A DNA stretch of 64,000 bases from Mycobacteroides sp. CBMA 271 (GTDB lineage Bacteria; Actinomycetota; Actinomycetes; Mycobacteriales; Mycobacteriaceae), in contig NZ_VTHB01000005.1 of assembly GCF_009729205.1 (NCBI RefSeq), positions 372,001-436,000 of the forward strand, in the 5' to 3' direction. Shown piece after piece: positions 17,266 through 26,027 of this stretch (positions within the stretch are counted from its first letter, which is position 1; every line of letters begins with the position of its first letter). The notes beneath the pieces were generated by a model that made no database searches, was not told the origin of the DNA, and worked only from the letters and a program-made list of their open reading frames with translations. The translations under genes and the position numbers were made by a program.

Positions 17266-17868
17266 ATGATGGAGGCCATGGACGCCGACGAGATCATCAA
17301 AACATCTGGGCGACCGCGCGATACGGCACGACACCAGGCCGTGCTGGCCGCGGCCCGCGAGATTCTCGCCGAACGCGGCTACACCGAGCTGAACTTCTCG
17401 CGGGTCGCCGCTCGGGCAAACGTTACTCGGCATCTAATCTACCGGTGGTGGCCTACCCGGGCGGCGCTGGTGTCTGAGACTTTGTTCGGCGAATTCGCAT
17501 CCGATTGGACCACAACATCATTCGGGAACCTGCAGGCCGACCTGCACGAATTCATCAGCCGCATTGTCGAATACGCCTGCGATCCGGCGGTGCGCGCCGG
17601 AATCATCGGGTTGATGGCCGATAGCGATGCCACGACGGACATGCCCGGATTGGAGGCGGGAACACTCAGTCCGCTTGAACATCAACTTCAGGTGATCATC
17701 GAACAAGCCATTGCCAGGGGCGAGGCCGTCCCGGGTATCGACGCCCGACTCACCCTCAACACGCTGCGCGGCGCAATTGTCATGCACCTCATCGCCGATC
17801 GGACTCCACCACAGGACATCATCAGCCATCTGACGACTGTGATGACGCGCGCGTACGGCTCCCGGTAG
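17266..17868 (+). CDS. TetR-family transcriptional regulator
   Basis: A 200-residue regulator with an N-terminal helix-turn-helix (ELNFSRVAARANVTRHLIYRWW). Several in-frame ATGs (17266, 17269, 17278) are possible; the first lies just after the NTF2-like stop. It is the last gene of the SDR/nitronate-monooxygenase operon and may regulate it. Its 3' end overlaps the convergent acyltransferase gene by 47 bases. Confidence 0.8.
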   Translation: MMEAMDADEIIKTSGRPRDTARHQAVLAAAREILAERGYTELNFSRVAARANVTRHLIYRWWPTRAALVSETLFGEFASDWTTTSFGNLQADLHEFISRIVEYACDPAVRAGIIGLMADSDATTDMPGLEAGTLSPLEHQLQVIIEQAIARGEAVPGIDARLTLNTLRGAIVMHLIADRTPPQDIISHLTTVMTRAYGSR

Positions 17869-18919
17869 CGGCAGAACCGTCTGCGGCAACAGCACGCACG
17901 TGGGCCGTCTTCCGGAAAATCCGGGACTTCAGGGCCGCCGCACGCTTCTCCACCACGAACCAACTCGCCGCGGCAACCGGCAAGGTGGCCGTCGTCGCGA
18001 CCACAAAGAACACGAGCGGATTCAAGCGGGAGAGGCCGCAAGTGGCCAGCAGCTGTTGAATCGGGAATGCGTAGATGTAGACGCCGTACGAAAAATCGTT
18101 GCGTAGCCGTGCTTTACGCACGAGTGCACCCGAGACCACGACGGCGTAGGCCAGGGGCAGGGCACCGATAACTCGATAGTTCTGTGTGAACCCGGACGCC
18201 ACCACGATGGCGACACTGAGTACAACCAACGACCAGCGGGCCGGCACCTTGTCCTGGTGCTGATACAGGAGGGCGCCCGCGAGAAACACTACGAAGAATC
18301 GAGCCAACACCTGCGCCATGCTGTACAGCGGCGGTGTGTACGAGACGTAAGCCGACCAACATGTCGCCAGGACAAACAGTGTCGGAATCACCCACCGCTG
18401 CTTCAGTAGACCGACAAATCCGAGCACAGACACCATGAGGTCGCAAACCAGCACAAAGAACAGGGTCCAGATGGATCCGTTCCAGACCCCCGGATACGGC
18501 ACATCCGTCGGGGTGCCGTCGATGCCTTCGTAGGCCACATTGAGCAGGGCGTTGTTGACGACATATCCGACTTCGGACGACCATGTGATTGAGGCGTGCT
18601 GGATTCTGGCAGCGATCGGCGCGATCACGAATGCAGTCACAAGCAGGCACGCCCAGAGGCCCGGAAGAATTCGTAAGAGGCGGGAAACCCAGTACTCCTT
18701 CACATGTGGCCGGCGCATCCACGCGGCCGTGATGAGGAATCCAGAAATGACGAAGAATCCGTCAGCGAATATGTCGCCGAGTAATCGCACCACCGGTTCG
18801 TAGCTGATCCCGCGGCCGGTCAGGGGCCAAGAGTGCCAGAAGACCACACCAGTCGCGAGAATGAAACGCCACAACGTCAAGGCATTGCGGCGCCGATCGA
18901 ATACCTGCGTAAGCGTCAT
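17822..18919 (-). CDS. Acyltransferase 3 family membrane protein
   Basis: A 365-residue multi-pass membrane protein of the OafA/YrhL acyltransferase-3 type. The N-terminus NALTLWRFILATGVVFWHSW carries the conserved R and the catalytic-type His; FFVISGFLITAAWMRR and the following membrane helices are typical. It probably O-acylates a cell-surface glycan or lipid using acyl-CoA. ATG 18919 is preferred over a TTG at 19018, because MTLTQVFDRRRNALTLWRF is a normal start. The 3' end overlaps the convergent TetR gene by 47 bases, so a downstream pairing of the two transcripts is possible. Confidence 0.85.
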   Translation of the reverse strand: MTLTQVFDRRRNALTLWRFILATGVVFWHSWPLTGRGISYEPVVRLLGDIFADGFFVISGFLITAAWMRRPHVKEYWVSRLLRILPGLWACLLVTAFVIAPIAARIQHASITWSSEVGYVVNNALLNVAYEGIDGTPTDVPYPGVWNGSIWTLFFVLVCDLMVSVLGFVGLLKQRWVIPTLFVLATCWSAYVSYTPPLYSMAQVLARFFVVFLAGALLYQHQDKVPARWSLVVLSVAIVVASGFTQNYRVIGALPLAYAVVVSGALVRKARLRNDFSYGVYIYAFPIQQLLATCGLSRLNPLVFFVVATTATLPVAAASWFVVEKRAAALKSRIFRKTAHVRAVAADGSAATGSRTRASSQSSDG

Positions 18920-19327
18920 ATCACCCCCCGGCTCGATTGTTTTCCTTGCAAAAGAACCTACTGCACATTTCGGCCGAGCATTAGTTCTACGCCTGTCGAG
19001 AAATGCGAGCGCTCGCAAGCGCCAGTTGTTTTACGAAGCCCGCCGGCTTTTCTGAGACAGCACGAGCGAATTACATTGGAACACAAGGAGCTTTACTGAT
19101 TCGCCGCTGGCGACAACCCGATATGTTTTGAATCGTCCGTATTCGACAAGCGCACGGGCAACGACTGTACGAGTGCCGACGCTGAACGCGAGTTGGCGAA
19201 TGCGAATTTCCACAAAGACCCGGCGTCGACGGGTTCATTTGCTGTCGCCGGGAGGGTGGGGGACGACGGCGGACGGCAAATACAATCGACCGATGCCGAC
19301 CATCGTCCGCCACGCCGCGGCTGTTTC
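18920..19327. other. Intergenic region without a supported gene
   Basis: About 400 bases separate the acyltransferase start from the next membrane protein start. Open frames here are short and lack ribosome binding sites or recognisable motifs. The base composition is more AT-rich than the flanking genes near 18,940-19,150, which fits divergent promoters. I see no RNA gene. Confidence 0.5.
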
Positions 19328-20209
19328 ATGTTGATTGGTATCGCGGCGGCGCTGCTCGCGTGCGCCGGATACGGGACCGCCTCGGTGTTGCAGGGCTACG
19401 GCGCTCGTCAATCCGTCACGAACCAGAGGCCACCGAGCAACCACGGCCCAACACTAAGGTCGACAGTCGCCGCCGTGCTCACTCCTGCGTTCATCGCGGG
19501 GATGGTTCTCGATGTCGTCGGGTTCGTAGGCAGTCTGGTTTCGGCCCGGTTAATTCCGCTGTTTCTCTCCCAAACGATTATGAGTGCCAACCTGGTGATC
19601 ACCGCGGTGCTCGGCATCGCGGTGCTGGGCGTACGGCTGCACCGACGAGACTGGCTGGCGATCTCCGCCGTCCTGCTGTCGTTATGTGTGCTGGGCGTGA
19701 CCGCAGGTCATCGCGGCGAGGATGCCGTGGCACCCTCCGTTCACTGGGGCGTGCTGGTGGTCGCGCTGGCCGTGCTGCTCACCGGCATCGGCCTCATTCG
19801 CCTGCTCGGGACCCGCGCCGCGATCCCGGCCGGGTTGTCGGCGGGGATTCTGTATGGCGCAATGGCCGTCGCGGTACGTGTGCTGGACGGCATTGATCCG
19901 CTGCACCCGAAGGTGCTGTTCGCCGATCCCGCGGCTTACGCGCTGATCATCGCGGGAGTGGGCGGCTTCTACCTGTTTACCGTTGCGCTGCAGGTGGGTT
20001 CGGTCAACGGCGCCGCGGCAGCGTTGGTTGTCGGTGAGACGGTCGTACCCGGTGTCACGGGCGTAGTGCTCTTGGGTGACACCGCCCGCCCTGGGCTGGG
20101 CTGGCTGGTGACCGTGGCCTTCCTCGTCGCGATCGTCTCGGCAGTAGCGGTCGCTATGTTTGGCGCCGCCCAACACGAGCAGTCCATGACGCCGGCGCAG
20201 GCCGGCTAA
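19328..20209 (+). CDS. DMT/EamA-like integral membrane protein
   Basis: A 293-residue protein with about eight to ten hydrophobic helices arranged as two repeats, starting MLIGIAAALLACAGYGTASVLQ. It resembles drug/metabolite-transporter-type permeases found in mycobacteria. ATG 19328 is chosen because upstream in-frame sequence is polar and non-conserved. Transport substrate unknown; no operon partner on the same strand. Confidence 0.7.
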   Translation: MLIGIAAALLACAGYGTASVLQGYGARQSVTNQRPPSNHGPTLRSTVAAVLTPAFIAGMVLDVVGFVGSLVSARLIPLFLSQTIMSANLVITAVLGIAVLGVRLHRRDWLAISAVLLSLCVLGVTAGHRGEDAVAPSVHWGVLVVALAVLLTGIGLIRLLGTRAAIPAGLSAGILYGAMAVAVRVLDGIDPLHPKVLFADPAAYALIIAGVGGFYLFTVALQVGSVNGAAAALVVGETVVPGVTGVVLLGDTARPGLGWLVTVAFLVAIVSAVAVAMFGAAQHEQSMTPAQAG

Positions 20210-20220
20210 TCACGTTCGCC

Positions 20221-21165
20221 TCACTCGCGGTCCCCGGCGGCGCCTATGAATTCGATGCCCGCGGTGATTGCCGGTCGATGCCGCAGGATTCGGAAATGCG
20301 CAAGCCGACCGAGCCCGCGGGTCGTCATCAGCTGTGCGCCCGGCCAGGACCGGACTAGCTGCTCGCTGCACGCATAGGGCGTGTCCGGATCATCGGGGTC
20401 GTGGATAAGCAGCAGCGGGGGATGCCCGGTGCGGGCGCCGACCCGGACAAGCTCGGTCTCGGAAAGCACCATCCCGATACGTCGCTCCAGACGTCGTTGC
20501 AGGCCCGCACGGATCCGGCGACCGAAGCCGTGACGCGCGGCGAAGAGATCCAGGTACAGGGGGAAATCGCCCATCGGCGCCAGGAACACTAATCGTTCGA
20601 CTGGCGCGCCCTGCGCCGCGGCGAATGTCGTGGCGTTCGCGCCGAGGGAATGAGCGACGACCGCACGGGCGGGCCCGTGCGCCTGGATGACCGCCGCGAC
20701 CGCGTGGGCGCACTCGATGAGAGTGGTACGCCCTGGGGCCAGCGCACCCTCGGCGGATTCGTTGTGGCTGGGCAGGTCGAACGCGATCACACGATGGCCG
20801 GACGCGACAAGTGGCTTGATGAACATTCCGAGGTGCGGCCGACGCCCACCCCAGCCATGGACGAGGTAGACCGTCGGCCCTTCGCCCCATGACTCGCCGA
20901 CAATTCGATGCCCGTCCCAGTGGGCTTCCAGCGGTGTGCTTGGAGGGACGCCGGGGGGCATCCGCAGACTCGACTCGATAACCGGTGGGGTGCACCACAA
21001 CTCGACCGCCCACCGCGACCCGATGGCCGGCGCGAGTCGTTCCAGCCACCAGAACGCCCGACGGATCCGGTCGGAGACCGGCGGTTGGACCCCGGAGCCG
21101 TTCTCATCGAGGACGATGCCCTCGGCTTGAGTCGGCGCAGATTCCGCCCTGTCTCTATCTGTCAT
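20221..21165 (-). CDS. Alpha/beta hydrolase
   Basis: A 314-residue serine hydrolase with HGWGGRR (oxyanion-hole region), the nucleophile elbow AHSLGAN (Ser), and LLIHDPDDPDTPY carrying the likely acid residue. It has no signal peptide, so it is cytoplasmic. The stop lies 11 bases from the convergent membrane protein gene. Lipase/esterase activity is likely; substrate unknown. Confidence 0.85.
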   Translation of the reverse strand: MTDRDRAESAPTQAEGIVLDENGSGVQPPVSDRIRRAFWWLERLAPAIGSRWAVELWCTPPVIESSLRMPPGVPPSTPLEAHWDGHRIVGESWGEGPTVYLVHGWGGRRPHLGMFIKPLVASGHRVIAFDLPSHNESAEGALAPGRTTLIECAHAVAAVIQAHGPARAVVAHSLGANATTFAAAQGAPVERLVFLAPMGDFPLYLDLFAARHGFGRRIRAGLQRRLERRIGMVLSETELVRVGARTGHPPLLLIHDPDDPDTPYACSEQLVRSWPGAQLMTTRGLGRLAHFRILRHRPAITAGIEFIGAAGDRE

Positions 21166-21252
21166 GGCGAAGAAGTCTATTGAGGCTTCATGAGCCGCTG
21201 ACTGAGGGTGGCCGCCTGCAGCGTCAGATGGTTACGCTCGGACGGGCTCGCC

Positions 21253-21876
21253 TCACTGCGAGACTGCGAGGATCTTGATCGCGAAAACGAGCGTGTCGCC
21301 CGCCTTGATTCCGGCCCGGGGCTGGCCGTTCGGGTAGCCGTCCGCAGAGGTCATGGCGACACCGACCGTGGATCCGACTTTTTGGCCCGCGATGGCCTTC
21401 TTGAAGCCCGCGACAACGCCGTCAAGCGGGAACTCAACCGGGGCGCCCTGCTCGTAACTGCTATCAAACACGGACCCGTCGCGACCATTAACGCCCATGT
21501 AGCAGACCGAAACTGTGTCGGTATCGGCCACGACCGGGCCGTCGCCGGCCCGCAGCGTGTGAACCTGAGTCTCCGTGACACCGAACGGGGCGGTGACGGT
21601 GACCCGCGGCGCCGCCGTATCCGTCGACCCGGTGACGGCAACACTGCCGTTGGATCCGGCCAACGTCCACTCGGGTGTGCCACCGCTCTGCGGCGCGGCC
21701 GTTGGGCAAGCGCTCGCCGCGGCGACGGAAGATGTGGCCGCTCCCGTGACCGAAAGAGAGCTTGCGGTAGGCGTTTTCGTATCGGAGCCGCACCCAGCGA
21801 GCGCCACGACGAACGAAGCGGCGCAGGTCAGAGTCGCAACAGAGGAATACACACGCGAGGAGTTCACGGCCAACAC
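21253..21876 (-). CDS. FKBP-type peptidyl-prolyl isomerase lipoprotein
   Basis: A 207-residue protein with signal peptide and lipobox ALAGC, a Ser/Thr/Ala-rich linker, and a C-terminal FKBP domain (VSVCYMGVN, FDSSYEQGAPVEFPLDGVVAGFKKAIAGQKVGS and a final LVFAIKILAV). It would fold proteins outside the membrane. GTG starts at 21876 and 21867 are both possible. Transcribed alone. Confidence 0.85.
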   Translation of the reverse strand: MLAVNSSRVYSSVATLTCAASFVVALAGCGSDTKTPTASSLSVTGAATSSVAAASACPTAAPQSGGTPEWTLAGSNGSVAVTGSTDTAAPRVTVTAPFGVTETQVHTLRAGDGPVVADTDTVSVCYMGVNGRDGSVFDSSYEQGAPVEFPLDGVVAGFKKAIAGQKVGSTVGVAMTSADGYPNGQPRAGIKAGDTLVFAIKILAVSQ

Positions 21877-22005
21877 GCTACAGCCCGCCTCGATGTCCGC
21901 GACGCTAGAACCCTCATTTCAATTCCGTGGAATATATTTCTCCGGAAGGTAGTTGGCAGGGGTGCACAGGAAGTTACCTACCAACACAAAGATGGAGAGT
22001 GCGCC

Positions 22006-22386
22006 ATGAGCGCTGAGGCCAAGATCCGCGAGCGCCTAACCAGTTACTTTCAAGCCCTCAATGAGGATGACGTGGATGCCGCCGTCGCGTCCTACACAAG
22101 CGACGGGGTCTTTATGCCGAGTACATTGCCGACCTCAGTGGGGCCGGAGTTGAGCACCGCGTACAAGCAGACATTCGAGGCCATTCACCTGAACGTAAGT
22201 TTTGCCATCGATGAGCTGCGCCTCGTCGGCGAGACCGATGCTTACGTCCTGACCCAAAGTCACGGAACCGTCCGTGTCAATGGAACGGCGGAGGAGCATC
22301 CCGAGTTCAACCGCGAACTTTTCATCCTGCGGGTCGAGGACGACGAGTGGAAGATCGCCCGATACATGTTCAACAAGTCGAGCTAG
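22006..22386 (+). CDS. NTF2-like (SnoaL/ketosteroid isomerase fold) protein
   Basis: A 126-residue protein. The ribosome binding site GGAGAG precedes ATG 22006. The family pattern is clear: LNEDDVDAAVASYTSDGVFMP, FILRVEDDEWKIARYMFN at the end. It is closely related to the gene at 43934-44335, and a decayed copy with the same leader lies at 40014. A strong hairpin follows the stop. A role as a binding or stress-induced protein is common for such genes; function unknown. Confidence 0.8.
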   Translation: MSAEAKIRERLTSYFQALNEDDVDAAVASYTSDGVFMPSTLPTSVGPELSTAYKQTFEAIHLNVSFAIDELRLVGETDAYVLTQSHGTVRVNGTAEEHPEFNRELFILRVEDDEWKIARYMFNKSS

Positions 22387-22412
22387 CCCGATAGCCGAAG
22401 TCATCCAGACCG

Positions 22413-22458
22413 GGTGAGGGTGGCTCGCCTAACCCCACCGAGGCGAGCCATCCTCACC
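22413..22458 (+). terminator. Hairpin downstream of NTF2-like gene
   Basis: An 18-base stem (22413-22430 with 22441-22458) has one G-T wobble and a ten-base loop. It begins 26 bases after the stop of the NTF2-like gene. There is no clear T-run, as is usual for mycobacterial terminators. Confidence 0.7.
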
Positions 22459-22505
22459 CCAAACAGTTGGTGCAGATAACCCAATCATCTAGGCACGGTT
22501 TAGCT

Positions 22506-22964
22506 TTATCGATCATTGCTCAACTCAGTAGCCCAACTCGCCGAACGTAGTTTTCCCAGGGTCTCGGCAAAATCCCGAAGCGATTTCTCGGACACGGCGG
22601 CCGTGAAGCGGGTCCGCAATTCGGTCTCGAATACCTTGCTCGCCCGCCGCATCGCTTCCTTGCCGGCCGGCGTGAGCGCCACGAGCGAGGAACGCCGGTC
22701 GTCGGGGTTAGATCGTCTGCGACAAAGCCCCGCGCCTTCGATTCGGTCTACAAGCTTGCTTGCTCCACCCACCGTGATCGCAAGATGTTCCGAGATATCT
22801 TGCACTCGACACGCACCGTGCTCGGCCACTACCTGCAACGGCTCAAACCAGGCCAGCTGCAGATTGCATTCAGCGCGAAGGCGCCTATCGACAGCGGCCC
22901 AAAGCTCAGTCTCGAATCTGACTAGGTCGCTGAACAGTGCCCGAAGGTCCAGCGCATCCGACAT
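22506..22964 (-). CDS. MarR-family transcriptional regulator
   Basis: A 152-residue winged-helix regulator. RVQDISEHLAITVGGASKLVDRIEGAGL contains the recognition helix and RRSNPDDRRSSLVALTPAG the wing. ATG 22964 begins MSDALDLRALFSDL; the open frame extends to 23471 but that sequence is not family-like. It is divergent from a TetR gene at 23218. Target and ligand unknown. Confidence 0.85.
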   Translation of the reverse strand: MSDALDLRALFSDLVRFETELWAAVDRRLRAECNLQLAWFEPLQVVAEHGACRVQDISEHLAITVGGASKLVDRIEGAGLCRRRSNPDDRRSSLVALTPAGKEAMRRASKVFETELRTRFTAAVSEKSLRDFAETLGKLRSASWATELSNDR

Positions 22965-23217
22965 TCTTGAAAGATACTGGCAAGAAGGCCAATTAGCCGC
23001 CAACGCCACGGCGACTACCTGCATGACGCGGGCCCTGTTTGGCACTACAGCGAAGCGGGCCGCGCCAAGGTTGATGTGACGCGGCATGAGAGCAAGGCCC
23101 GCGCGGGCCAGGACCACGGAAATCCCCCTTCTGAGGCGTTGACGTGCACTCATATAGATACACAGAGCGTGTTTATATTGAAGAAAATGCACATTGCGTT
23201 TCTCCGGCCGACATAGG

Positions 23218-23946
23218 ATGGCCGAGATGACTATCGCCGACTCGAACGTTGCGAGGGACGACGCCAAGTTGGCCCAGGCCACGTTCGAGCTGTTGGCTGG
23301 GGGAGCCGCCGAACCGCTGCCCAGGCACCGCCACCAACTCAGTCGCGACGAAGTCCTCACCTCGCAGACTGCGCGAATCCTGGCCGCCGCCGTCGAGCTG
23401 TTCGGCGATAGCGGGTACGCCGAGACCACGGTGGCGCAGATTGCCGACCGTGCCGGGGTGTCGCGTCGCACCGTGTACGACCTCTACGACAGCAAGGAAG
23501 CTATCTTCCTGCACACCTACCGCTGCACTCAGCTGCTCATCTCCGCTGCAGCGCGGACAGACCAAGACCAAGAGGGCGAGCCGGAATTGACCCTGGCCAC
23601 ATTGCCAGCCTCGGTCAACAGATTGCTCGCGGTCATCGCAGCGGCACCGGCCGCGGCACGAATGTTCTTCCTAGAGGCACTAGGAGCGGGTCCGCGGGTG
23701 CGCGCCCGGCGCAACGAAGCGATCGCAGAGTTCGTTTCGGGGATCGCCCCGCTCCTACAGCAGCTGCACGCTAGCAGCGAAACCTCCTTGCCGCCTTTGA
23801 GTCTGGGGCTATGCAATGCGGTTGTGGCCGGCGCCATCGAACTGATCGTCCAACATCTCGCACACAAAGGCGCCGAAACCGTCGTCGAACTCAGTTCCAC
23901 GATCATCGAACTTATTTGCGCCGTGGTAACACCCAACTATCAGTGA
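23218..23946 (+). CDS. TetR-family transcriptional regulator
   Basis: A 242-residue regulator. The helix-turn-helix is at AQIADRAGVSRRTVYDLYDSKEAIF, preceded by a roughly 40-residue N-terminal extension. ATGs at 23218 and 23227 are both possible. It has no obvious partner gene; the neighbouring MarR is divergent and the ars locus follows on the opposite strand. Role unknown. Confidence 0.8.
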   Translation: MAEMTIADSNVARDDAKLAQATFELLAGGAAEPLPRHRHQLSRDEVLTSQTARILAAAVELFGDSGYAETTVAQIADRAGVSRRTVYDLYDSKEAIFLHTYRCTQLLISAAARTDQDQEGEPELTLATLPASVNRLLAVIAAAPAAARMFFLEALGAGPRVRARRNEAIAEFVSGIAPLLQQLHASSETSLPPLSLGLCNAVVAGAIELIVQHLAHKGAETVVELSSTIIELICAVVTPNYQ

Positions 23947-24033
23947 CAATCGGCGGATAGACCTGCCCTACAACCAATTTCACTGTAGTCAACTGCAAGG
24001 TCGTACCACCCGCGCTCTAGACGGTAGTACTGA

Positions 24034-24393
24034 TCACCGGCAGCAATTGGGGTCGAGAACTGCGCACAGCGCGGTGAGCGCGTCGGGACGGGGGCGGTGA
24101 AAGACGTTCATGCCGCGGCGATCCGACTCCACGAGCCCAGCCTTGCGCAGTTGGTTCATGTGGTGACTGACTGTCGATTCGGTCAGCTCGAGGATGACGG
24201 CCAGGTTACCGCTGATGATCTCGCCGTCGGGTGCACTGAACAGTTGGGACATGATCTTTACCCGGACGGGGTCGGCCAGCGCTTTGAGCCGAAGCGCCAC
24301 CTCGAGTGCTTGTTCATCGCCCATGGGGCCGGCCGCGACGGGTGCGCAACAGACCGGAGCGGAGGTGTCCACGAGGGGGAGTGCCTTGGGCAT
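24034..24393 (-). CDS. arsR: ArsR-family arsenic-responsive repressor
   Basis: A 119-residue winged-helix repressor with SGNLAVILELTESTVSHHMNQLRKAGL as the DNA-binding helices. It lacks the classic ELCVCDL metal site. Instead it has a vicinal Cys pair near the N-terminus (C15/C16) plus Cys residues near the C-terminus (C110, C117, C118), resembling the corynebacterial-type As(III) site with C15/C16. It diverges from the arsI-acr3-arsC operon, and a perfect palindrome (24413-24430) lies between them. It is likely to derepress the operon on arsenite binding. Confidence 0.9.
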   Translation of the reverse strand: MPKALPLVDTSAPVCCAPVAAGPMGDEQALEVALRLKALADPVRVKIMSQLFSAPDGEIISGNLAVILELTESTVSHHMNQLRKAGLVESDRRGMNVFHRPRPDALTALCAVLDPNCCR

Positions 24394-24412
24394 GGTGCCA
24401 GCATCCCGAATG

Positions 24413-24430
24413 CTTTGACATATGTCAAAG
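24413..24430. promoter_or_regulatory. Perfect 18-bp palindrome, candidate ArsR operator
   Basis: CTTTGACATATGTCAAAG is an exact palindrome in the arsR-arsI intergenic region, 20 bases upstream of the arsR start and 66 bases upstream of arsI. The position fits a site controlling both directions. Confidence 0.8.
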
Positions 24431-24495
24431 ATGTGGCAGACTGGCGCCGTCCGACCAGTTCGACGAATATCTCATTAGTTGTGGAGGTGGCTCCG

Positions 24496-24945
24496 GTGTC
24501 CCGTATGCAGCTGGCCCTGAATGTTGATGACCTTGATGTGTCAATTCAGTTCTATTCAAAGCTGTTCGGAGTGGAACCGGCGAAGCAGAAGCCGGGTTAT
24601 GCGAACTTCGCCATCGACGAACCGCCCCTGAAGTTGGTGCTGCTGGAGAACCCGGGGCGCGGCGGCACCATCAACCATTTGGGGGTGCAGGTGGACTCCA
24701 GCGAACAGGTGCACGCCGAGATCGCACGCCTGACCGAGGCGGACATGTTCACCGAGGAACAGATCGGCACCACGTGCTGTTTCGCCACCCAGGACAAGGT
24801 GTGGGTGACCGCACCAGACCATGAGAAGTGGGAGATATATACGGTTTTGGCCGATTCGGAGACCTTCGGCACCAATCCCGAATTGATCACCCAAGACGGC
24901 AGCGACGACCCCGCCTCGGCACCGTCGTGCTGCTCTCCTCGATGA
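24496..24945 (+). CDS. arsI: ArsI/CadI-type extradiol dioxygenase (organoarsenical lyase)
   Basis: A 149-residue vicinal-oxygen-chelate protein. The start is the GTG at 24496 with GGAGGTGG five bases upstream, giving MSRMQLALNVDDL as in CadI/ArsI proteins. Likely Fe ligands are Q5, H61 and E113, and the vicinal cysteines C94/C95 (GTTCCFA) match the trivalent-organoarsenical-binding pair of ArsI. The family cleaves the C-As bond of methylarsenite or aromatic arsenicals. A CC pair near the C-terminus (SAPSCCSPR) is an extra thiol site. Its stop overlaps the acr3 ATG by four bases. Confidence 0.85.
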   Translation: MSRMQLALNVDDLDVSIQFYSKLFGVEPAKQKPGYANFAIDEPPLKLVLLENPGRGGTINHLGVQVDSSEQVHAEIARLTEADMFTEEQIGTTCCFATQDKVWVTAPDHEKWEIYTVLADSETFGTNPELITQDGSDDPASAPSCCSPR

Positions 24946-26027
24946 GCCAGACAAAACTCTCGACGCTAGACCGGTTCTTGCCGGTGTGGATCGGTGTCGC
25001 GATGGCCGCGGGACTGCTGCTCGGCCGCAACGTCCCTGGCCTGAACACAGTCTTGGAAAAGATTCAGGTCGACGGCATTTCACTGCCAATCGCGGTCGGC
25101 TTGCTGATCATGATGTACCCGGTGCTGGCCAAGGTTCGTTACGACCGGCTCGACACCGTCACCGGAGATCGCAGGCTGCTGATCGGCTCCCTGGCGTTGA
25201 ACTGGGTGCTCGGTCCGACGCTGATGTTCGTATTGGCGTGGCTGCTGCTGCCCGATCTGCCCGAGTACCGCACCGGCTTGATCATCGTTGGCCTGGCGAG
25301 ATGTATTGCCATGGTGATCATCTGGAACGACCTGGCCTGCGGAGACCGCGAAGCTGCCGCCGTCCTAGTGGCGCTCAATTCGGTGTTCCAGGTATTGATG
25401 TTCGCAGTGCTGGGCTGGTTCTATCTGTCGGTGTTGCCTGGATGGCTGAACCTGCCCCAAACCGAGATCAGTATTTCACCCTGGCAGATCGCCAAATCGG
25501 TACTCATCTTCCTGGGTATCCCGCTACTGGCCGGGTACCTGTCGCGGCGCCTCGGAGAGAAGGCCAAGGGCCGCAATTGGTATGAGTCGAAGTTCCTGCC
25601 GGTGGTCGGCCCGTGGGCGCTGTACGGGCTGTTGTTCACCATCGTGATTCTCTTTGCCCTGCAAGGTGATCAGATCATTGCCAAGCCGTGGGACGTGGCG
25701 CGGATTGCGGTACCGCTGCTGGCGTATTTCGCGATCATGTGGGTCGGCGGCTACCTGCTCGGCGCGACGCTACGGCTCGGGTACTCGCGCACTACCACGC
25801 TGGCGTTTACTGCGGCGGGGAACAACTTCGAGCTGGCCATCGCGGTCGCGATCGCCACCTACGGCGCCACCTCCGGTCAAGCCCTCGCGGGCGTCGTCGG
25901 CCCCCTCATCGAAGTCCCGGTCCTGGTGGCCCTGGTGTACGTCTCGCTGACGCTGCGGCATCGATTCACGCCCGAACCCGAACATGTTTCACCTCCTAAT
26001 GCGCACAAGGAAGCAGCAGAACGGTGA
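24942..26027 (+). CDS. acr3: ACR3-type arsenite efflux permease
   Basis: A 361-residue, ten-helix membrane protein of the ACR3 family. Conserved pieces include PIAVGLLIMMYPVLAKVRYD, LARCIAMVIIWNDLACGD (the transport Cys) and FTAAGNNFELAIAVAIATYG. It exports arsenite/antimonite using the proton gradient. Its ATG overlaps the arsI stop, and its own stop overlaps the arsC GTG by four bases, so the three genes are translationally coupled. Confidence 0.95.
   Translation: MSQTKLSTLDRFLPVWIGVAMAAGLLLGRNVPGLNTVLEKIQVDGISLPIAVGLLIMMYPVLAKVRYDRLDTVTGDRRLLIGSLALNWVLGPTLMFVLAWLLLPDLPEYRTGLIIVGLARCIAMVIIWNDLACGDREAAAVLVALNSVFQVLMFAVLGWFYLSVLPGWLNLPQTEISISPWQIAKSVLIFLGIPLLAGYLSRRLGEKAKGRNWYESKFLPVVGPWALYGLLFTIVILFALQGDQIIAKPWDVARIAVPLLAYFAIMWVGGYLLGATLRLGYSRTTTLAFTAAGNNFELAIAVAIATYGATSGQALAGVVGPLIEVPVLVALVYVSLTLRHRFTPEPEHVSPPNAHKEAAER

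Noticed and set aside
21208..22005. Long upstream extension of the NTF2-like gene frame
   Set aside because: It lies across the FKBP lipoprotein gene on the other strand; ATG 22006 has a good ribosome binding site and the normal start.
22965..23471. N-terminal extension of the MarR frame
   Set aside because: The sequence is not MarR-like and overlaps the divergent TetR gene. The family start begins at ATG 22964.
24097..24495. Long extension of the ArsI frame
   Set aside because: It overlaps arsR on the other strand, and the family start (MSRMQLALNVDDL) with a strong ribosome binding site is at 24496.
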